Shown: one piece after another, positions 9,140-19,104 of the stretch
How the letters are laid out: the number at the start of each line of letters is the position of its first letter
Position numbering within the stretch: position 1 is the first letter of the stretch
Assembly: GCF_026183695.1 (NCBI RefSeq)
Contig: NZ_JAPFRD010000011.1
Coordinates: 780,796-844,795, forward strand
Direction of reading: 5' to 3'
Length of the DNA: 64,000 nt
DNA from: Alteromonas aquimaris
Lineage (GTDB): Bacteria; Pseudomonadota; Gammaproteobacteria; Enterobacterales; Alteromonadaceae
Notes under the pieces: generated by a model
What the model was told of the DNA's origin: nothing
Databases searched by the model: none
Seen by the model: only the letters and a program-made list of their open reading frames with translations
Translations under genes and position numbers: made by a program

Positions 9140-11065
9140 TTAAAGAGGCTTTAACGCTAATAATGCCAGGTGTTTTTGCATAATCATATCTGCCAGGATG
9201 GACGCGCCATGGACAGACGGATGGTTATCATCCAGATAGAGAGACTTGCCAGCGTCCACCGCATAACACGCTTTACGTCCGCAAAATGCGTCGCGGGAAT
9301 TGATAAACACCACATTATCCGGATATTCTGCGTTTTTAAAGTGTTCTAAAATCACTTGGTTGCGGCGCTCATAATACTCAGTGTCCGTGCCTTTTACCTG
9401 GGTCATATCCGCACTATCCGCATGAGCCTGAGTAAGTAACGTACGCAGCTCTTTGCGAATTTCTGGCACAGGTAGCATCACATAAACTGTCTCTTTCTTT
9501 TTTGCCAGTTGGATGATAGCTGCATCCAGTGAATTTAGAATGCGATTAACCCGCTCCATATTTTCCTGCGGAGGCACGTCCGGATAGGTCTCTGTATGAT
9601 CACCAAAAAGTGTCCATGAAAATCGGTGAGACATCACCACATGCTCAATGTTGGTATCATTTTGAATATCGGCAAACGCTTCCTGATACCAGCGCGTGCA
9701 CTTACTCATGCCAATTTCCTGTAACAGGGAGGGAGGGCAGCCGGAGAAACTATATTGGCGTAATCCTTCGTTATGTTTTTTTAATCGCTGTGCCAATGCG
9801 TACGATAATTCCACCGAATGGCTATCACCTAATACTGCCCATTTGGCCTTTTTATCGACAAAATCACAGGCTGAATTAGCGGGCGGCTTATATTCGTGCA
9901 AGTGGCACTGATCGCGATACGGGCTATGTTGCGCGGTTTTGATAGTTTCAATCGTGGCGGGATCAAACCGGCTTATCAGGCCATTTTGGGCTAATACCAC
10001 TATTCCAACAGCGCTGAGTGACGCAGCAATCCACAACGGTTTAGCTTTCCATAGATGTTTAAACTGGCGGATCGAAGGCCAGTCAAACTGTTCGATATAC
10101 CTGAAACTGAGCCAACCCAATAGGATCGATAAAGGGATACCTATTGTCCACCAGTGTGAAATTTCGTACTGATAACCGAACACAGCAATAGGCCAGTGCC
10201 ACAGATAAATCGAATAAGACCATCTTCCTACTGCCTGAAAAATCCTGTTGTTAGTGAGAAAAGTAGACTGAACATTGGCCCATATCACCAACATCGTCCC
10301 CCCTACGGGAAGCAGTGCTGCATAGCCAGGCCAGGCCATTTTGCTATCTACAATAGCGTACCCCATCGCGATACAAATCAAACCAGCGTAGTTCACCCAG
10401 CGTGCGGACGAGTGAGAAAGCGGTTTGGCATAAAGCGCCACCACACCACCGATGGTAAGTTCCCAAGCCCGTGCAGAAATGAGGAAGTAAGAGGCGTTTG
10501 GCCATTGGTAAGATGAGTAAACACTAAATATAAAAAAAACCAGAGTAAGCAGAACAACCAGTTGCTTTAATCGCTCAAACGATAAAATCGGTTTAAGTGC
10601 TAGTAAAATTAATGGATAAAAAATATAGAACTGCCACTCTACTGCCAGCGACCAGGTGTGCAATAACCATTTTGAATGAGAGGAGCTATCAAAGTAACCC
10701 GACTCCAGCCAATACATGAAGTTAGAGATAAACGTTACACTACCAGCGGCATGTTTTCCTAACGCAGTGTAGGCGGTTGGCAACAAATAAAACCAGCCAA
10801 AAATCATTAATACGGCACACAGCAACGCCAGCGCGGGTATAATTCTATTGGCTCTGGCAATGTAGAATTTGGTCAGACTGAATGTATCTTTTTCCATTCC
10901 ACGAAAAATGATACTGGTCATTAAAAAGCCTGATATAACGAAAAATACATCAACACCAGCGAAACCCCCGGGGAGTAGTGCCGGGGCGAAATGGAAGATT
11001 ACCACCGCGATCACGGCGATGGCGCGCAGGCCATTGATGTCATATCTAAAATTCACAGGCGTCAC
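9140..11065 (-). CDS. OafA/YrhL-type acyltransferase with C-terminal SGNH domain
   Basis: 641 residues. The N-terminal ~365 residues form the ten-helix acyltransferase-3 domain, starting with FRYDINGLRAIAVIAVV, the conserved catalytic His in IFHFAPA, and the FFVISGFLM motif. After a membrane helix around ALSAVGIVVLAQNG, a periplasmic SGNH hydrolase domain has its block I in WAVLGDSHSVE (nucleophile Ser) and block V DDNHPSVHG (Asp/His). Such fusions O-acetylate surface polysaccharides such as O-antigen. With the glycosyltransferase at 8036-8935 on the same strand, the two probably decorate the same envelope glycan; the 200-nt gap allows separate promoters. Confidence 0.92.
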   Translation of the reverse strand: MTPVNFRYDINGLRAIAVIAVVIFHFAPALLPGGFAGVDVFFVISGFLMTSIIFRGMEKDTFSLTKFYIARANRIIPALALLCAVLMIFGWFYLLPTAYTALGKHAAGSVTFISNFMYWLESGYFDSSSHSKWLLHTWSLAVEWQFYIFYPLILLALKPILSFERLKQLVVLLTLVFFIFSVYSSYQWPNASYFLISARAWELTIGGVVALYAKPLSHSSARWVNYAGLICIAMGYAIVDSKMAWPGYAALLPVGGTMLVIWANVQSTFLTNNRIFQAVGRWSYSIYLWHWPIAVFGYQYEISHWWTIGIPLSILLGWLSFRYIEQFDWPSIRQFKHLWKAKPLWIAASLSAVGIVVLAQNGLISRFDPATIETIKTAQHSPYRDQCHLHEYKPPANSACDFVDKKAKWAVLGDSHSVELSYALAQRLKKHNEGLRQYSFSGCPPSLLQEIGMSKCTRWYQEAFADIQNDTNIEHVVMSHRFSWTLFGDHTETYPDVPPQENMERVNRILNSLDAAIIQLAKKKETVYVMLPVPEIRKELRTLLTQAHADSADMTQVKGTDTEYYERRNQVILEHFKNAEYPDNVVFINSRDAFCGRKACYAVDAGKSLYLDDNHPSVHGASILADMIMQKHLALLALKPL

Positions 11066-11700
11066 TTTGCTTAATAAACCGCAAAAATATAAGCAATAAG
11101 CGCACCGAGGCTAAATTTAGGCCGAGGGGGGGATGGTGCTAAGGCAGAAACGAGTATTGACACCGCCGCCATTACCCTTGTACATGCTGAGTTTGAACCG
11201 CGTTAATCACGCGATAATTTCACTCGCGCTGCGGATAGTTTATTGTGAAGCGTTGCGTCGAACTAAAAAGTTAATATTTTGCATCGGCGAGGGGCAGCAT
11301 AATTTCTTCAAAAATGTGAATGATAAAGAGAAATTAGTCAGGTTTGCAAAGACGAAGATTGGCCATCGTTGCACTTCTTTGTGAAGTTAACTTATTGGGA
11401 TGATTAAACAATAAGCTCAGCGCGATGTTAATATTCTCATCGGTGCATGTGAGTGTGTACAAAGCAATTCAAAACTCTTTGTGGTGCGTCAAAAGAATAA
11501 GAATGGAGTTGAGTGAGGCTAGTGCACTGGTCATACGTTATAAGCCAAGTAGGCGGCTTACTCAATCTCCAATTTCAGGCCGTAGTGGTGCATCTGCCAT
11601 CACAGACTGACATTATGCACAATGTTTCTACCAGCAACAGACTCACTTTGCTATCCATCGGTCAGGAAAAGAGAGACAAAGTGAGTATGAGGGTAGTTTC
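11066..11700. other. Intergenic region, nothing recognised
   Basis: About 635 nt between the start of the acyltransferase and the end of the amidohydrolase. Short frames on the plus strand have no ribosome site or family resemblance. I find no strong terminator-type hairpin. Confidence 0.4.
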
Positions 11701-13704
11701 CTACAGGGCAGGGGAGGCTATAAATGGTTTAACCCCAATTGCCTGATAGATTTCTTCAGGCTTGAAAACCTGCTGACCTTTGGTAACCAGTGCAGCATTG
11801 CGCAATGCGTGGATATCTTTGATCGGGTCACCGTCTACCAATACTAAGTCGGCCACTTTTCCTTCTTTAATGGAGCCTGTCTTGTGCGCTACTCCCATTA
11901 ACTTGGCGCTATCAATGGTAGCCATATTGAGCACATCGGCAGCGGGAATGCCCGCATCCACGTATAAGGCTAGTTCTCTTATTAAGGTAAAGCCGGCAAT
12001 GCTGTCGGTGCCGGGTACAATGGGAACGCCGGCATCGTAAAGCTTTTTAAGCATCTTTTGCATCGCTTCGCCAGATTGCTGATAACTGGTTTTAAAATTC
12101 TCTTCAATATGCATCTGGGCTCCCTTCAAAGCACGGGTAAAGTTAACCGGCATATGAGGGGCAATATCTGCAAATTCCCCATCAACTTTTTGGTTTTCGG
12201 CCATTAGCAGGCTTCTAAATGTTGATACTGTAGGGTCGACCACCACCCGCTCATCAGCAAGTAACTTGATGAACTGGTTCATCTCGGGACTATCCATAGA
12301 CAATTGTGAGGCTTGCTCCCCCATTAGTGAGAAACGTTTTTTGGTGCGCGTATCAACTTCATCACCGGCTAAAAAGTTAAGAAATAGCATATTGATATGC
12401 TGAATTTCGTCATAGCCATTTTTTACTGCCTGTTCAGCTGTCATGAAAGCGGGTACGTGTCCGCTTAATCGCAAGCCTCGACTGTGCGCCCGTTCAGCAA
12501 TTGGCTTAACCCATGACGGGTCGATAGATGAATAAAGTTTAACCTGCACGTAGCCGTTGTCGGCGAAAAAATCGACGGTATCCAAGGCTTCTTCAAGAGA
12601 CTTGACACTTAATCCCGCTGAATTGTCACTGTACTGGTCCATAAACCCCGCCCGATATACACGAGAACCCAGCACTTTGTTCGAATCAAACAGCGCTTGA
12701 ATTTCCATGATGTTATCGTGCTTGTTTCCCATATCCCGCACACTGGTCACCCCGTTTGCAATGTTGAGAATGCCGTTATTTTTTGACAGGTGGCCGTGCA
12801 TATCCCAGAGACCAGGAATTAGCGTTTTACCTTTCCCATCAACCCGCGTGTGTTCAGAGGATTCGTTTATTTGCTGCGCAACTTTTGCGATCCTGCCATT
12901 TTCTATTAACACATCCCGGTTTGGCAGAAGTGATTTCGTTTCACTATCAAAAACGGCTACATTTTCAATAAGCAAAGAAGTGGGGGAGTGGGTTAATTTT
13001 TTTGCCAATCCCTCTAAAAATGTCTGCTCGGCTTCTTCCTGAATTTCTTTTAGTTGGTCAAACTGCTCTTTTGCATAGCCGTCACGAAGCACATACATTG
13101 CTCCAAAGTTTTTAGCGAAAAAGTTACCATCCTCGTCATACCATGCAAAATTTGGCGTTAATCCTAGGCCACTTGTTGCCACCAAATGGACCGTTTGATT
13201 CTTCACCTTTCGGGTATCTAATTTTTCTATCAACATCTGCCCTTGCGGGTACACGTCTAATGTGGTTTGGCCGTTGTGAAACGCATAGCGCATGGTGGCG
13301 TTATCCAGGGCAAAATTGATTGACGAAGGAGAATAAAAATCAACTGACTCATCCTTTTTCTGACCAGCTTCGTTCAAGCTTTGCCATTTCGCGACACCCT
13401 CCTCATACTTAAACATTTCATCTATGGGCGCGCCGAAGGGCGAGATACCCTTAAGCGTTATTTCAACGGGCACTCCCTCTGCGTTAAGGGTAAGATTTTC
13501 GTCTACAGCAACCCGTCGATTATTCCAGCCAAATTCAATGGTCGCTGTATAATTTTGCTCGTCAATTTTATGCTGGGTAAGTGTACCTGCCAGTCCCTTT
13601 TCAGAATAAATGTTGTTGGTGATTGTTTGCGCCTGAAGGAGAGGGGCGTGCAAGCTTACCGCCCCAATAAACAGTGCTGATTTCAGAATATTCTGTTTGG
13701 TCAT
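11701..13704 (-). CDS. Secreted amidohydrolase family protein
   Basis: 667 residues with a signal peptide (MTKQNILKSALFIGAVSLHA, cleaved near LLQAQT). An N-terminal ~240-residue beta-rich extension precedes the metal-dependent hydrolase domain. In the latter, LIPGLWDMHGHLSKN carries the metal-binding HxH, GHVPAFM and DEIQHINMLF carry later metal His residues, and VPGTDSIAGFTL carries the catalytic Asp. The C-terminus closes the composite beta sandwich (GSIKEGKVADLVLVDGDPI). This is the imidazolonepropionase/prolidase-like subgroup; secreted members act on peptides or cyclic amides. The exact substrate is unknown. It is transcribed divergently from the small secreted protein at 13913. Confidence 0.88.
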   Translation of the reverse strand: MTKQNILKSALFIGAVSLHAPLLQAQTITNNIYSEKGLAGTLTQHKIDEQNYTATIEFGWNNRRVAVDENLTLNAEGVPVEITLKGISPFGAPIDEMFKYEEGVAKWQSLNEAGQKKDESVDFYSPSSINFALDNATMRYAFHNGQTTLDVYPQGQMLIEKLDTRKVKNQTVHLVATSGLGLTPNFAWYDEDGNFFAKNFGAMYVLRDGYAKEQFDQLKEIQEEAEQTFLEGLAKKLTHSPTSLLIENVAVFDSETKSLLPNRDVLIENGRIAKVAQQINESSEHTRVDGKGKTLIPGLWDMHGHLSKNNGILNIANGVTSVRDMGNKHDNIMEIQALFDSNKVLGSRVYRAGFMDQYSDNSAGLSVKSLEEALDTVDFFADNGYVQVKLYSSIDPSWVKPIAERAHSRGLRLSGHVPAFMTAEQAVKNGYDEIQHINMLFLNFLAGDEVDTRTKKRFSLMGEQASQLSMDSPEMNQFIKLLADERVVVDPTVSTFRSLLMAENQKVDGEFADIAPHMPVNFTRALKGAQMHIEENFKTSYQQSGEAMQKMLKKLYDAGVPIVPGTDSIAGFTLIRELALYVDAGIPAADVLNMATIDSAKLMGVAHKTGSIKEGKVADLVLVDGDPIKDIHALRNAALVTKGQQVFKPEEIYQAIGVKPFIASPAL

Positions 13705-13912
13705 TGTCTATACTCTATTTTTGTCTTGTGTGCGTTGATATTACAGTAATTTTTTGGTCGACATAGTAAAAAGCGGGTTATAAGCAAGCTACTTTGTTTC
13801 AAAATATGTACTTGTCGAAATACCAAAAGTTAGACTAAAGTATAATAAAATTTCGCTAAATGCGATTTGATGAGTATACTCCGTGGCGGGTTCATATAGC
13901 GGGTTGGTAACG

Positions 13913-14203
13913 GTGAAGTTGTTAAAAGTTTTACTCCTTTTAAGTTGCGTAGTCACCACATCGGTGGTTGCTGATGAATGCACTGAGATGCTCGAACTAT
14001 ATATTCAGGAGCTCAAAGAAAGCCTTGATGAACGCGTCGATTATTCTCAGCCTCAGGCCGTTACGAATTCAGTCATCGAATTAGCGTTCATTGAAAAGAA
14101 CCGTCACCTGATTTCCGACTGTGAACTGGCGAACGGTATTTTAGTCATCGAACCTAAAAATGAAGACAATCCAGACTCTTCCACAATCAGTCGGTCGCGT
14201 TAA
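13913..14203 (+). CDS. Small secreted protein of unknown function
   Basis: The frame opens at a GTG at 13883, but the in-frame GTG at 13913 gives a textbook signal peptide (MKLLKVLLLLSCVVTTSVVA), so I use that one. The mature protein is ~75 residues and acidic, with two cysteines (in DECTEM and ISDCELAN) that could form a disulfide. I recognise no family. The short gap to the divergent amidohydrolase probably holds promoters for both. Confidence 0.55.
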   Translation: MKLLKVLLLLSCVVTTSVVADECTEMLELYIQELKESLDERVDYSQPQAVTNSVIELAFIEKNRHLISDCELANGILVIEPKNEDNPDSSTISRSR

Positions 14204-14313
14204 AGAGGACTGACACGGAACTTAGCCGCATTTACCCTATATGGGATAAACCTCATCCATAGCGTCAGAATGTCGTACAAAGAATTAATATTCATTCTTT
14301 ATGGAGACATTCC

Positions 14314-15798
14314 ATGCGTACCTCCGGCGAATTGAGTAATCGTAGCGAATACGATCAGGTTATTCAGGATATCGCAGATTATGTAATAAATTATGAAGTA
14401 TCCTCGGATGAAGCATTAAGTACCGCGCGTTATTGTCTGATGGACACCTTAGGCTGTGGCTTGCTGGCACTTCGATTTCCTGAATGTACCAAGCACCTAG
14501 GGCCATTGGTTCCAGGCACGGTGGTACCTAATGGTGCGCGTGTTCCTGGCACCCAGTTTTCTCTCGATCCAGTTAAAGCTGCATGGGACATTGGTTGTAT
14601 AATACGCTGGCTAGATTACAACGATACCTGGTTGGCGGCAGAATGGGGACACCCTTCTGACAACTTAGGGGGTATCTTGGCGGTCGCTGACTATCTTGCA
14701 CAGACGCAACTTTCACAAAATCAGTCTCCACTAACTATGCGAGATGTACTGGTCGCTATGGTTAAAGCGCATGAAATTCAAGGTGTGATAGCACTTGAAA
14801 ATAGTTTTAACCGCGTGGGGTTGTGTCACGTACTACTTGTTCGCATTGCTTCTGTGGCGGTTATTACCCACATGATGGGAGGCACGCGGGAGCAAATAAT
14901 GGCAGCCCTCTCTCAAGCCTGGGTAGATGGGTCGGCGCTACGAACCTATCGGCACGCCCCCAATGCTGGCTCGCGTAAATCCTGGGCAGCCGGCGATGCA
15001 ACTTCCCGCGCGGTGCGTTTGGCGGATATAACGATGCGGGGAGAGATGGGGATTCCCAGTGTATTGACCACACGCCAATGGGGATTTTACGATGTGGCGT
15101 TTAGTCATACCAATCACGATCTCAAACTAAAGCCCGAAGCACAGCGCAAATTCTCTTTTAACCGCGACTACGCAACTTACGTGATGGAGAATATTTTGTT
15201 TAAGCTTAGCTTTCCGGCAGAATTTCATGCACAGACAGCGTGTGAGGCGGCGGTTCAGCTTCATCCCAGTGTAAAGGAACGTATTGACGAAATTGAGCGC
15301 ATCGAAATAACCACACATGAATCTGCCATTCGAATTATTTCCAAGCACGGCGAACTGGCTAATCCTGCTGACCGCGACCATTGTCTGCAATATATGACTG
15401 CGGTGTCATTACTGCTTGGTAAATTAGAAGCAGAGCATTACGAAGATAATTTTCATGCCAGTCATCCTCAAATCGACAGCTTGCGTGACAAAATGGAAGT
15501 GATAGAGGAAAAACGCTACAGCGAAGAATATCTTGCACCTGACAAACGCTCAATCGCGAATGCCGTGCAAGTATTTTTTGAAGATGGCACAAGTACTTCC
15601 AAGGTAGAGGTAGAGTATCCAGTAGGGCATCGCCGCCGTCGTCACGAAGGCATTCCTTTGCTTCAAGAAAAATTTGAGCGTAATTTAGCCACACGATTTC
15701 CTCCACAGCGTTGTAAGAAAATCATCGATTTGTGCAATGATCAACGATGGTTGGAGTCAACTTCGGTTAAACACTTTATGGATTTATTCGTCATTTGA
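14314..15798 (+). CDS. prpD: 2-methylcitrate dehydratase PrpD
   Basis: 494 residues, almost colinear with E. coli PrpD: shared blocks include [64 protein letters not shown] and [20 protein letters not shown]. It belongs to the MmgE/PrpD superfamily and dehydrates 2-methylcitrate to 2-methyl-cis-aconitate in the methylcitrate cycle of propionate use. A ribosome site (GGAGA) precedes the ATG. The usual partners prpB, prpC and prpR are not in the window, so the gene is separated from the pathway operon, or the cycle uses AcnD/PrpF elsewhere. Confidence 0.95.
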   Translation: MRTSGELSNRSEYDQVIQDIADYVINYEVSSDEALSTARYCLMDTLGCGLLALRFPECTKHLGPLVPGTVVPNGARVPGTQFSLDPVKAAWDIGCIIRWLDYNDTWLAAEWGHPSDNLGGILAVADYLAQTQLSQNQSPLTMRDVLVAMVKAHEIQGVIALENSFNRVGLCHVLLVRIASVAVITHMMGGTREQIMAALSQAWVDGSALRTYRHAPNAGSRKSWAAGDATSRAVRLADITMRGEMGIPSVLTTRQWGFYDVAFSHTNHDLKLKPEAQRKFSFNRDYATYVMENILFKLSFPAEFHAQTACEAAVQLHPSVKERIDEIERIEITTHESAIRIISKHGELANPADRDHCLQYMTAVSLLLGKLEAEHYEDNFHASHPQIDSLRDKMEVIEEKRYSEEYLAPDKRSIANAVQVFFEDGTSTSKVEVEYPVGHRRRRHEGIPLLQEKFERNLATRFPPQRCKKIIDLCNDQRWLESTSVKHFMDLFVI

Positions 15799-15809
15799 CG
15801 GCGAAAAAC

Positions 15810-16991
15810 TCAGACCATTTTTTCGTGAAATATTTTGTGAAAATCTATTTTTAGCTGACTATCTTTAATTTGCCGAACGATTTTTATACCGCTTACCTTG
15901 GCAAGGTCGATTTCTTTTACCGACAGGTAGTGCTTGGATTTTAGCGAATAGAACGGCTTTATTTTTGGGCGTAGCGGGTTGGCTCTATTTTCCTGACACA
16001 CCATAGCGACATGTCCATTGGATAATTCGACCAGTGTACCTTCGGGAAAGATGCCCGTACATTTGATAAATTGTTGAACCAGCGTGCTATCCAGCCTCGA
16101 TTGACTATCAGAAAGTAAAATCTTTAAGGCTTGCTGGTGGGTCATGCCCGCTCTATAGGGGCGATCTGCTGTAACCGCATCGTACACGTCAGCAATGGCG
16201 ACCATCCGTCCAAACTGATGAATATCGTCGCCGACAAGTTTTCTTGGATAGCCGGAACCGTCCAGTCGTTCATGATGCTGAGCTACAATGCTGATAATTC
16301 TTTTTGAATATCCTTGCTGGGCTAAATATTCTTCGCCAAGTCTTACATGCCCTTTAATGATATCCATTTCTTTTTGGGTCACCTTGCCCGGTTTAAACAA
16401 GATTTCATCGGGTAAACAAACTTTGCCCACATCAATTAAAAAGCCGCCGAGCCCTAAATCCTGAACATCGTTAATGGATAGTTTCATATGTTGACCCAAT
16501 TGGATCAGATGAATTGACACATTAAGTGCATGTTCCAAGAGATAACTGTTTTTCTTTCGGATCCGGGCCGCGCACGCAAGAGCAGTAGGATTGGATTCCA
16601 TCATATCCACCATTAAGGCGGTAAATTCTTCGGCGTATTTTGGGTCCAGGGGACGTTGTTTTTTTACGCTGTCCTGAATCAGCTTCTGTAATGAGACGCC
16701 TCTACTATGAATCTGCAGTGCATCGGAGAGCTCCATCTTTGAGGGCTTGGGCGTCCCTGAGGAGTTTTCATCCAACTTCTGCTTTTTCACTCCAGTATTA
16801 TGATGGGCCTGGGAACGGAGCGGATCAATGATTAACCGCTTTACACCACTCTTGGCAAGATGTTTGATGGTAGAGGTATTTGGAATGGTACCTGAGCTTT
16901 TGACCGCAATTTCACCTTCCTGACGGACAAATTCAACAACGTACATTCCTACTTTTAGCTCATCTATATCAATTGCTTGTAAACTCGACAT
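15810..16991 (-). CDS. HD-GYP domain c-di-GMP phosphodiesterase with DUF3391
   Basis: The start at ATG 16991 (MSSLQAIDIDELKVGMYV) follows a GGGA ribosome site and is preferred to the upstream alternative at 17012. Residues ~3-135 form the DUF3391 domain common at the N-terminus of these proteins. The HD-GYP domain follows with HALNVSIHLIQLG, the LIDVGKVCLPDEIL HD-type metal site, HHERLDGSGYPRKL (the GYP signature) and VAIADVYDAVTADRPYR. It should hydrolyse c-di-GMP to GMP in the cytosol and so favour motility over biofilm. It is convergent with prpD, with only 11 nt between stops. Confidence 0.93.
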   Translation of the reverse strand: MSSLQAIDIDELKVGMYVVEFVRQEGEIAVKSSGTIPNTSTIKHLAKSGVKRLIIDPLRSQAHHNTGVKKQKLDENSSGTPKPSKMELSDALQIHSRGVSLQKLIQDSVKKQRPLDPKYAEEFTALMVDMMESNPTALACAARIRKKNSYLLEHALNVSIHLIQLGQHMKLSINDVQDLGLGGFLIDVGKVCLPDEILFKPGKVTQKEMDIIKGHVRLGEEYLAQQGYSKRIISIVAQHHERLDGSGYPRKLVGDDIHQFGRMVAIADVYDAVTADRPYRAGMTHQQALKILLSDSQSRLDSTLVQQFIKCTGIFPEGTLVELSNGHVAMVCQENRANPLRPKIKPFYSLKSKHYLSVKEIDLAKVSGIKIVRQIKDSQLKIDFHKIFHEKMV

Positions 16992-17890
16992 GATAATTTC
17001 CCTGATAGACACCTTTACTCTTTCGGTGTGCGTAAATAGGATTAGTGAGTCGACCTAGTGTCAGTCCGTTACAACGAATAACCCTAATATAAGCTCAACT
17101 TCATCCCTTTATTATTTAGCCCGCTCGCTATTTCTCAAAACACTATTGAAAGTGGTGCCTCGTTATCTATAAATTCCGGCAAAGCGCCAGTGAAATAAGA
17201 TGGACAACTTTTTTAGATCAGTAAAGCATAACATATGCGTATAGGTAACAAAGCGGGGCAAATGCTACCGTAAATTGATTAAATCGTACATCTTTAACAA
17301 AGAAAATTTGTTATCTGAAATGCTAGGTAAGAGGAGTAGTATCTTTTTCTACAGCGTTTACGCCCTCACATTAATGCGTATATTTAACTTTTACCATTAA
17401 TCGTTGATTGCGGCAAAAGTCGGCCAAACCCAAACAGTGCTTTATCAGTAGCATTTATATCACATACGCAAATCGTAATATTACCACATTACGTTTATTT
17501 CATACGGTAGCAATAGAATAGAGGAAAGACCAGGTGATCGTGGGTGGTGCCTAGGTTATTCCATTCTCCAACCTAGTTAGTATTGCCAGCGTAAACTTTT
17601 CACTATATTGAAGATACAAAGTGAAAGAATTTGTCCGTACCTTTAATTAGACATGAACTATGCTTGTTCCAGACTCAAAAAACAATATAGAGGCTATCAG
17701 CGTGGTTGCCGGTGGCGGAGGGCACGGCCAGCTCCACTTTAACTTTTAACTAAGTAAGGCCTTCCCACTTCGAAATTGCATAGATGAGGTCCGTTTGCTG
17801 GATAGTTAGTATTTACTACAGTTGAGGTGTGATAACAGAACAGTCAATGGTGTAGCGCCAATCAGATTACGATCACTAAGTGAGGGATAC
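16992..17890. other. Long intergenic region, nothing recognised
   Basis: About 900 AT-rich nt separate the divergent HD-GYP and mscL genes. I read both strands for short frames with ribosome sites, tRNA-like cloverleaves and strong terminators and found none I can defend. It is long for two promoters and could hide a small RNA. Confidence 0.4.
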
Positions 17891-18313
17891 ATGAAATTAC
17901 TGGATGAATTCAAAGAGTTTGCCATTAAAGGAAATATGATTGACATTGCTATAGGGGTCATCATTGGTGCCGCCTTTAATAAGGTTATTGATGTATTGGT
18001 AAAAGGTATTTTTCTACCTCCGCTTGCTTACATTACAGACGGACAAAAATGGGAAAACCGTAAATTTGTGCTTCGGAAGGCATCAGAGTCAGGTACCACG
18101 AAGATAGATGAGATAGCGTTGGAATATGGGAAGTTATTGGAAACAACGGTCGATTTTATTGTGATCAGTATCACCGTATTTATCATCGTTAAGATGATGA
18201 ACTCACTTAGAAAACGGGCTCAAGATGTTAAAGACACGTCGGTTTCGACCCCAAAGGAAATTGAACTTTTGAGCGACATAAAGTCGTTGTTGGAAAAACA
18301 GAATAGAAGTTAA
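17891..18313 (+). CDS. mscL: Large-conductance mechanosensitive channel MscL
   Basis: The ATG at 17891, preceded by GAGGG, gives the family N-terminus MKLLDEFKEFAIKGNMIDIA; the open frame upstream to 17822 is not coding. The 140-residue protein has TM1 (IAIGVIIGAAFNKVIDVLV), a periplasmic loop (YITDGQKWENRKFVL), TM2 (VDFIVISITVFIIVKMM) and the C-terminal cytoplasmic helix (SDIKSLLEKQ). The pentameric channel opens on hypo-osmotic shock to release solutes, as expected for a marine organism. It appears monocistronic. Confidence 0.93.
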   Translation: MKLLDEFKEFAIKGNMIDIAIGVIIGAAFNKVIDVLVKGIFLPPLAYITDGQKWENRKFVLRKASESGTTKIDEIALEYGKLLETTVDFIVISITVFIIVKMMNSLRKRAQDVKDTSVSTPKEIELLSDIKSLLEKQNRS

Positions 18314-18557
18314 TTCTTTACGAGTGCGCAAGATAATAGGGCAAAAAAAGTTCGCGATTTCACTGCAGTGATAACTGGCCGTAAACATCGGTTGTACAGA
18401 GCTGCTCTATCAATGAACCTGACGCAAAATTTCGGTGTCTGCTTGGCAATCTTTTTCTTGATATGGAAATTTTTCTATAAAAGGCATATCGTGGGCATAA
18501 GAATGGGGAATTATCACGTGACGTATAGGCGCACGTAATGAATATGGATATATAAAT

Positions 18558-18875
18558 ATGTATAAAATGCTCAGACAGAAAATCACCGCGAGTCGATTCA
18601 AACGGCATGACTTAGGAATTATCGAAAATATTCCGGCCGATGTTTTTCAGCAAATTATTGATAAGCATATTGCTGAAGGATGGGAAATAAGCGGTTCCTT
18701 TCACCAGTTTGATTGGACCAAAAGATGGGAAGTTAAATTAAGAAAAGGAACCAGCGAGCTTCAGATGCAATGGTATCCAGCGTTACAGGGAAACATGGTG
18801 GGGCTACGGCGAATTATGACCGGAGTGGCAAAACAATTTAGCCTTACTGTGCTCACTTGTCCTTCCCGTCAGTAG
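18558..18875 (+). CDS. Hypothetical small protein
   Basis: 105 residues (MYKMLRQKITASRFKRHDLG), soluble and mildly basic, with alternating helix and strand character. I do not recognise a family. The upstream sequence is AT-rich with only a weak ribosome site, so the exact start (18558 or the later ATG at 18567) is uncertain. It sits alone between mscL and the convergent S8 protease. Confidence 0.5.
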   Translation: MYKMLRQKITASRFKRHDLGIIENIPADVFQQIIDKHIAEGWEISGSFHQFDWTKRWEVKLRKGTSELQMQWYPALQGNMVGLRRIMTGVAKQFSLTVLTCPSRQ

Positions 18876-19023
18876 AGCGTATCGATGAAATTTACTGTGT
18901 CACGTAATTGGCTCAGGAAACCAGATTAGCAGTTACCAAACCACTTTCACAACGAAAGCTAGCGGCCAACGCTACTTTGCCCCGTGTCGCAACACGTCCT
19001 TCCTGTTATCTTCCTTAAATAAA

Positions 19024-19049
19024 AAGGCCTGAACGCTGGTTCAGGCCTT
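19024..19049 (-). terminator. Rho-independent terminator of the S8 protease gene
   Basis: A perfect 11-bp stem (AAGGCCTGAAC / GTTCAGGCCTT) with a 4-nt loop, followed on the minus strand by TTTTTATTT. It lies ~55 nt past the protease stop, in the right orientation. Confidence 0.92.
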
Positions 19050-19104
19050 ATGCGGTTGAGATCAACACTTAGCAGCTATTAATCTCATTAAGTAGTCAAT
19101 GCGC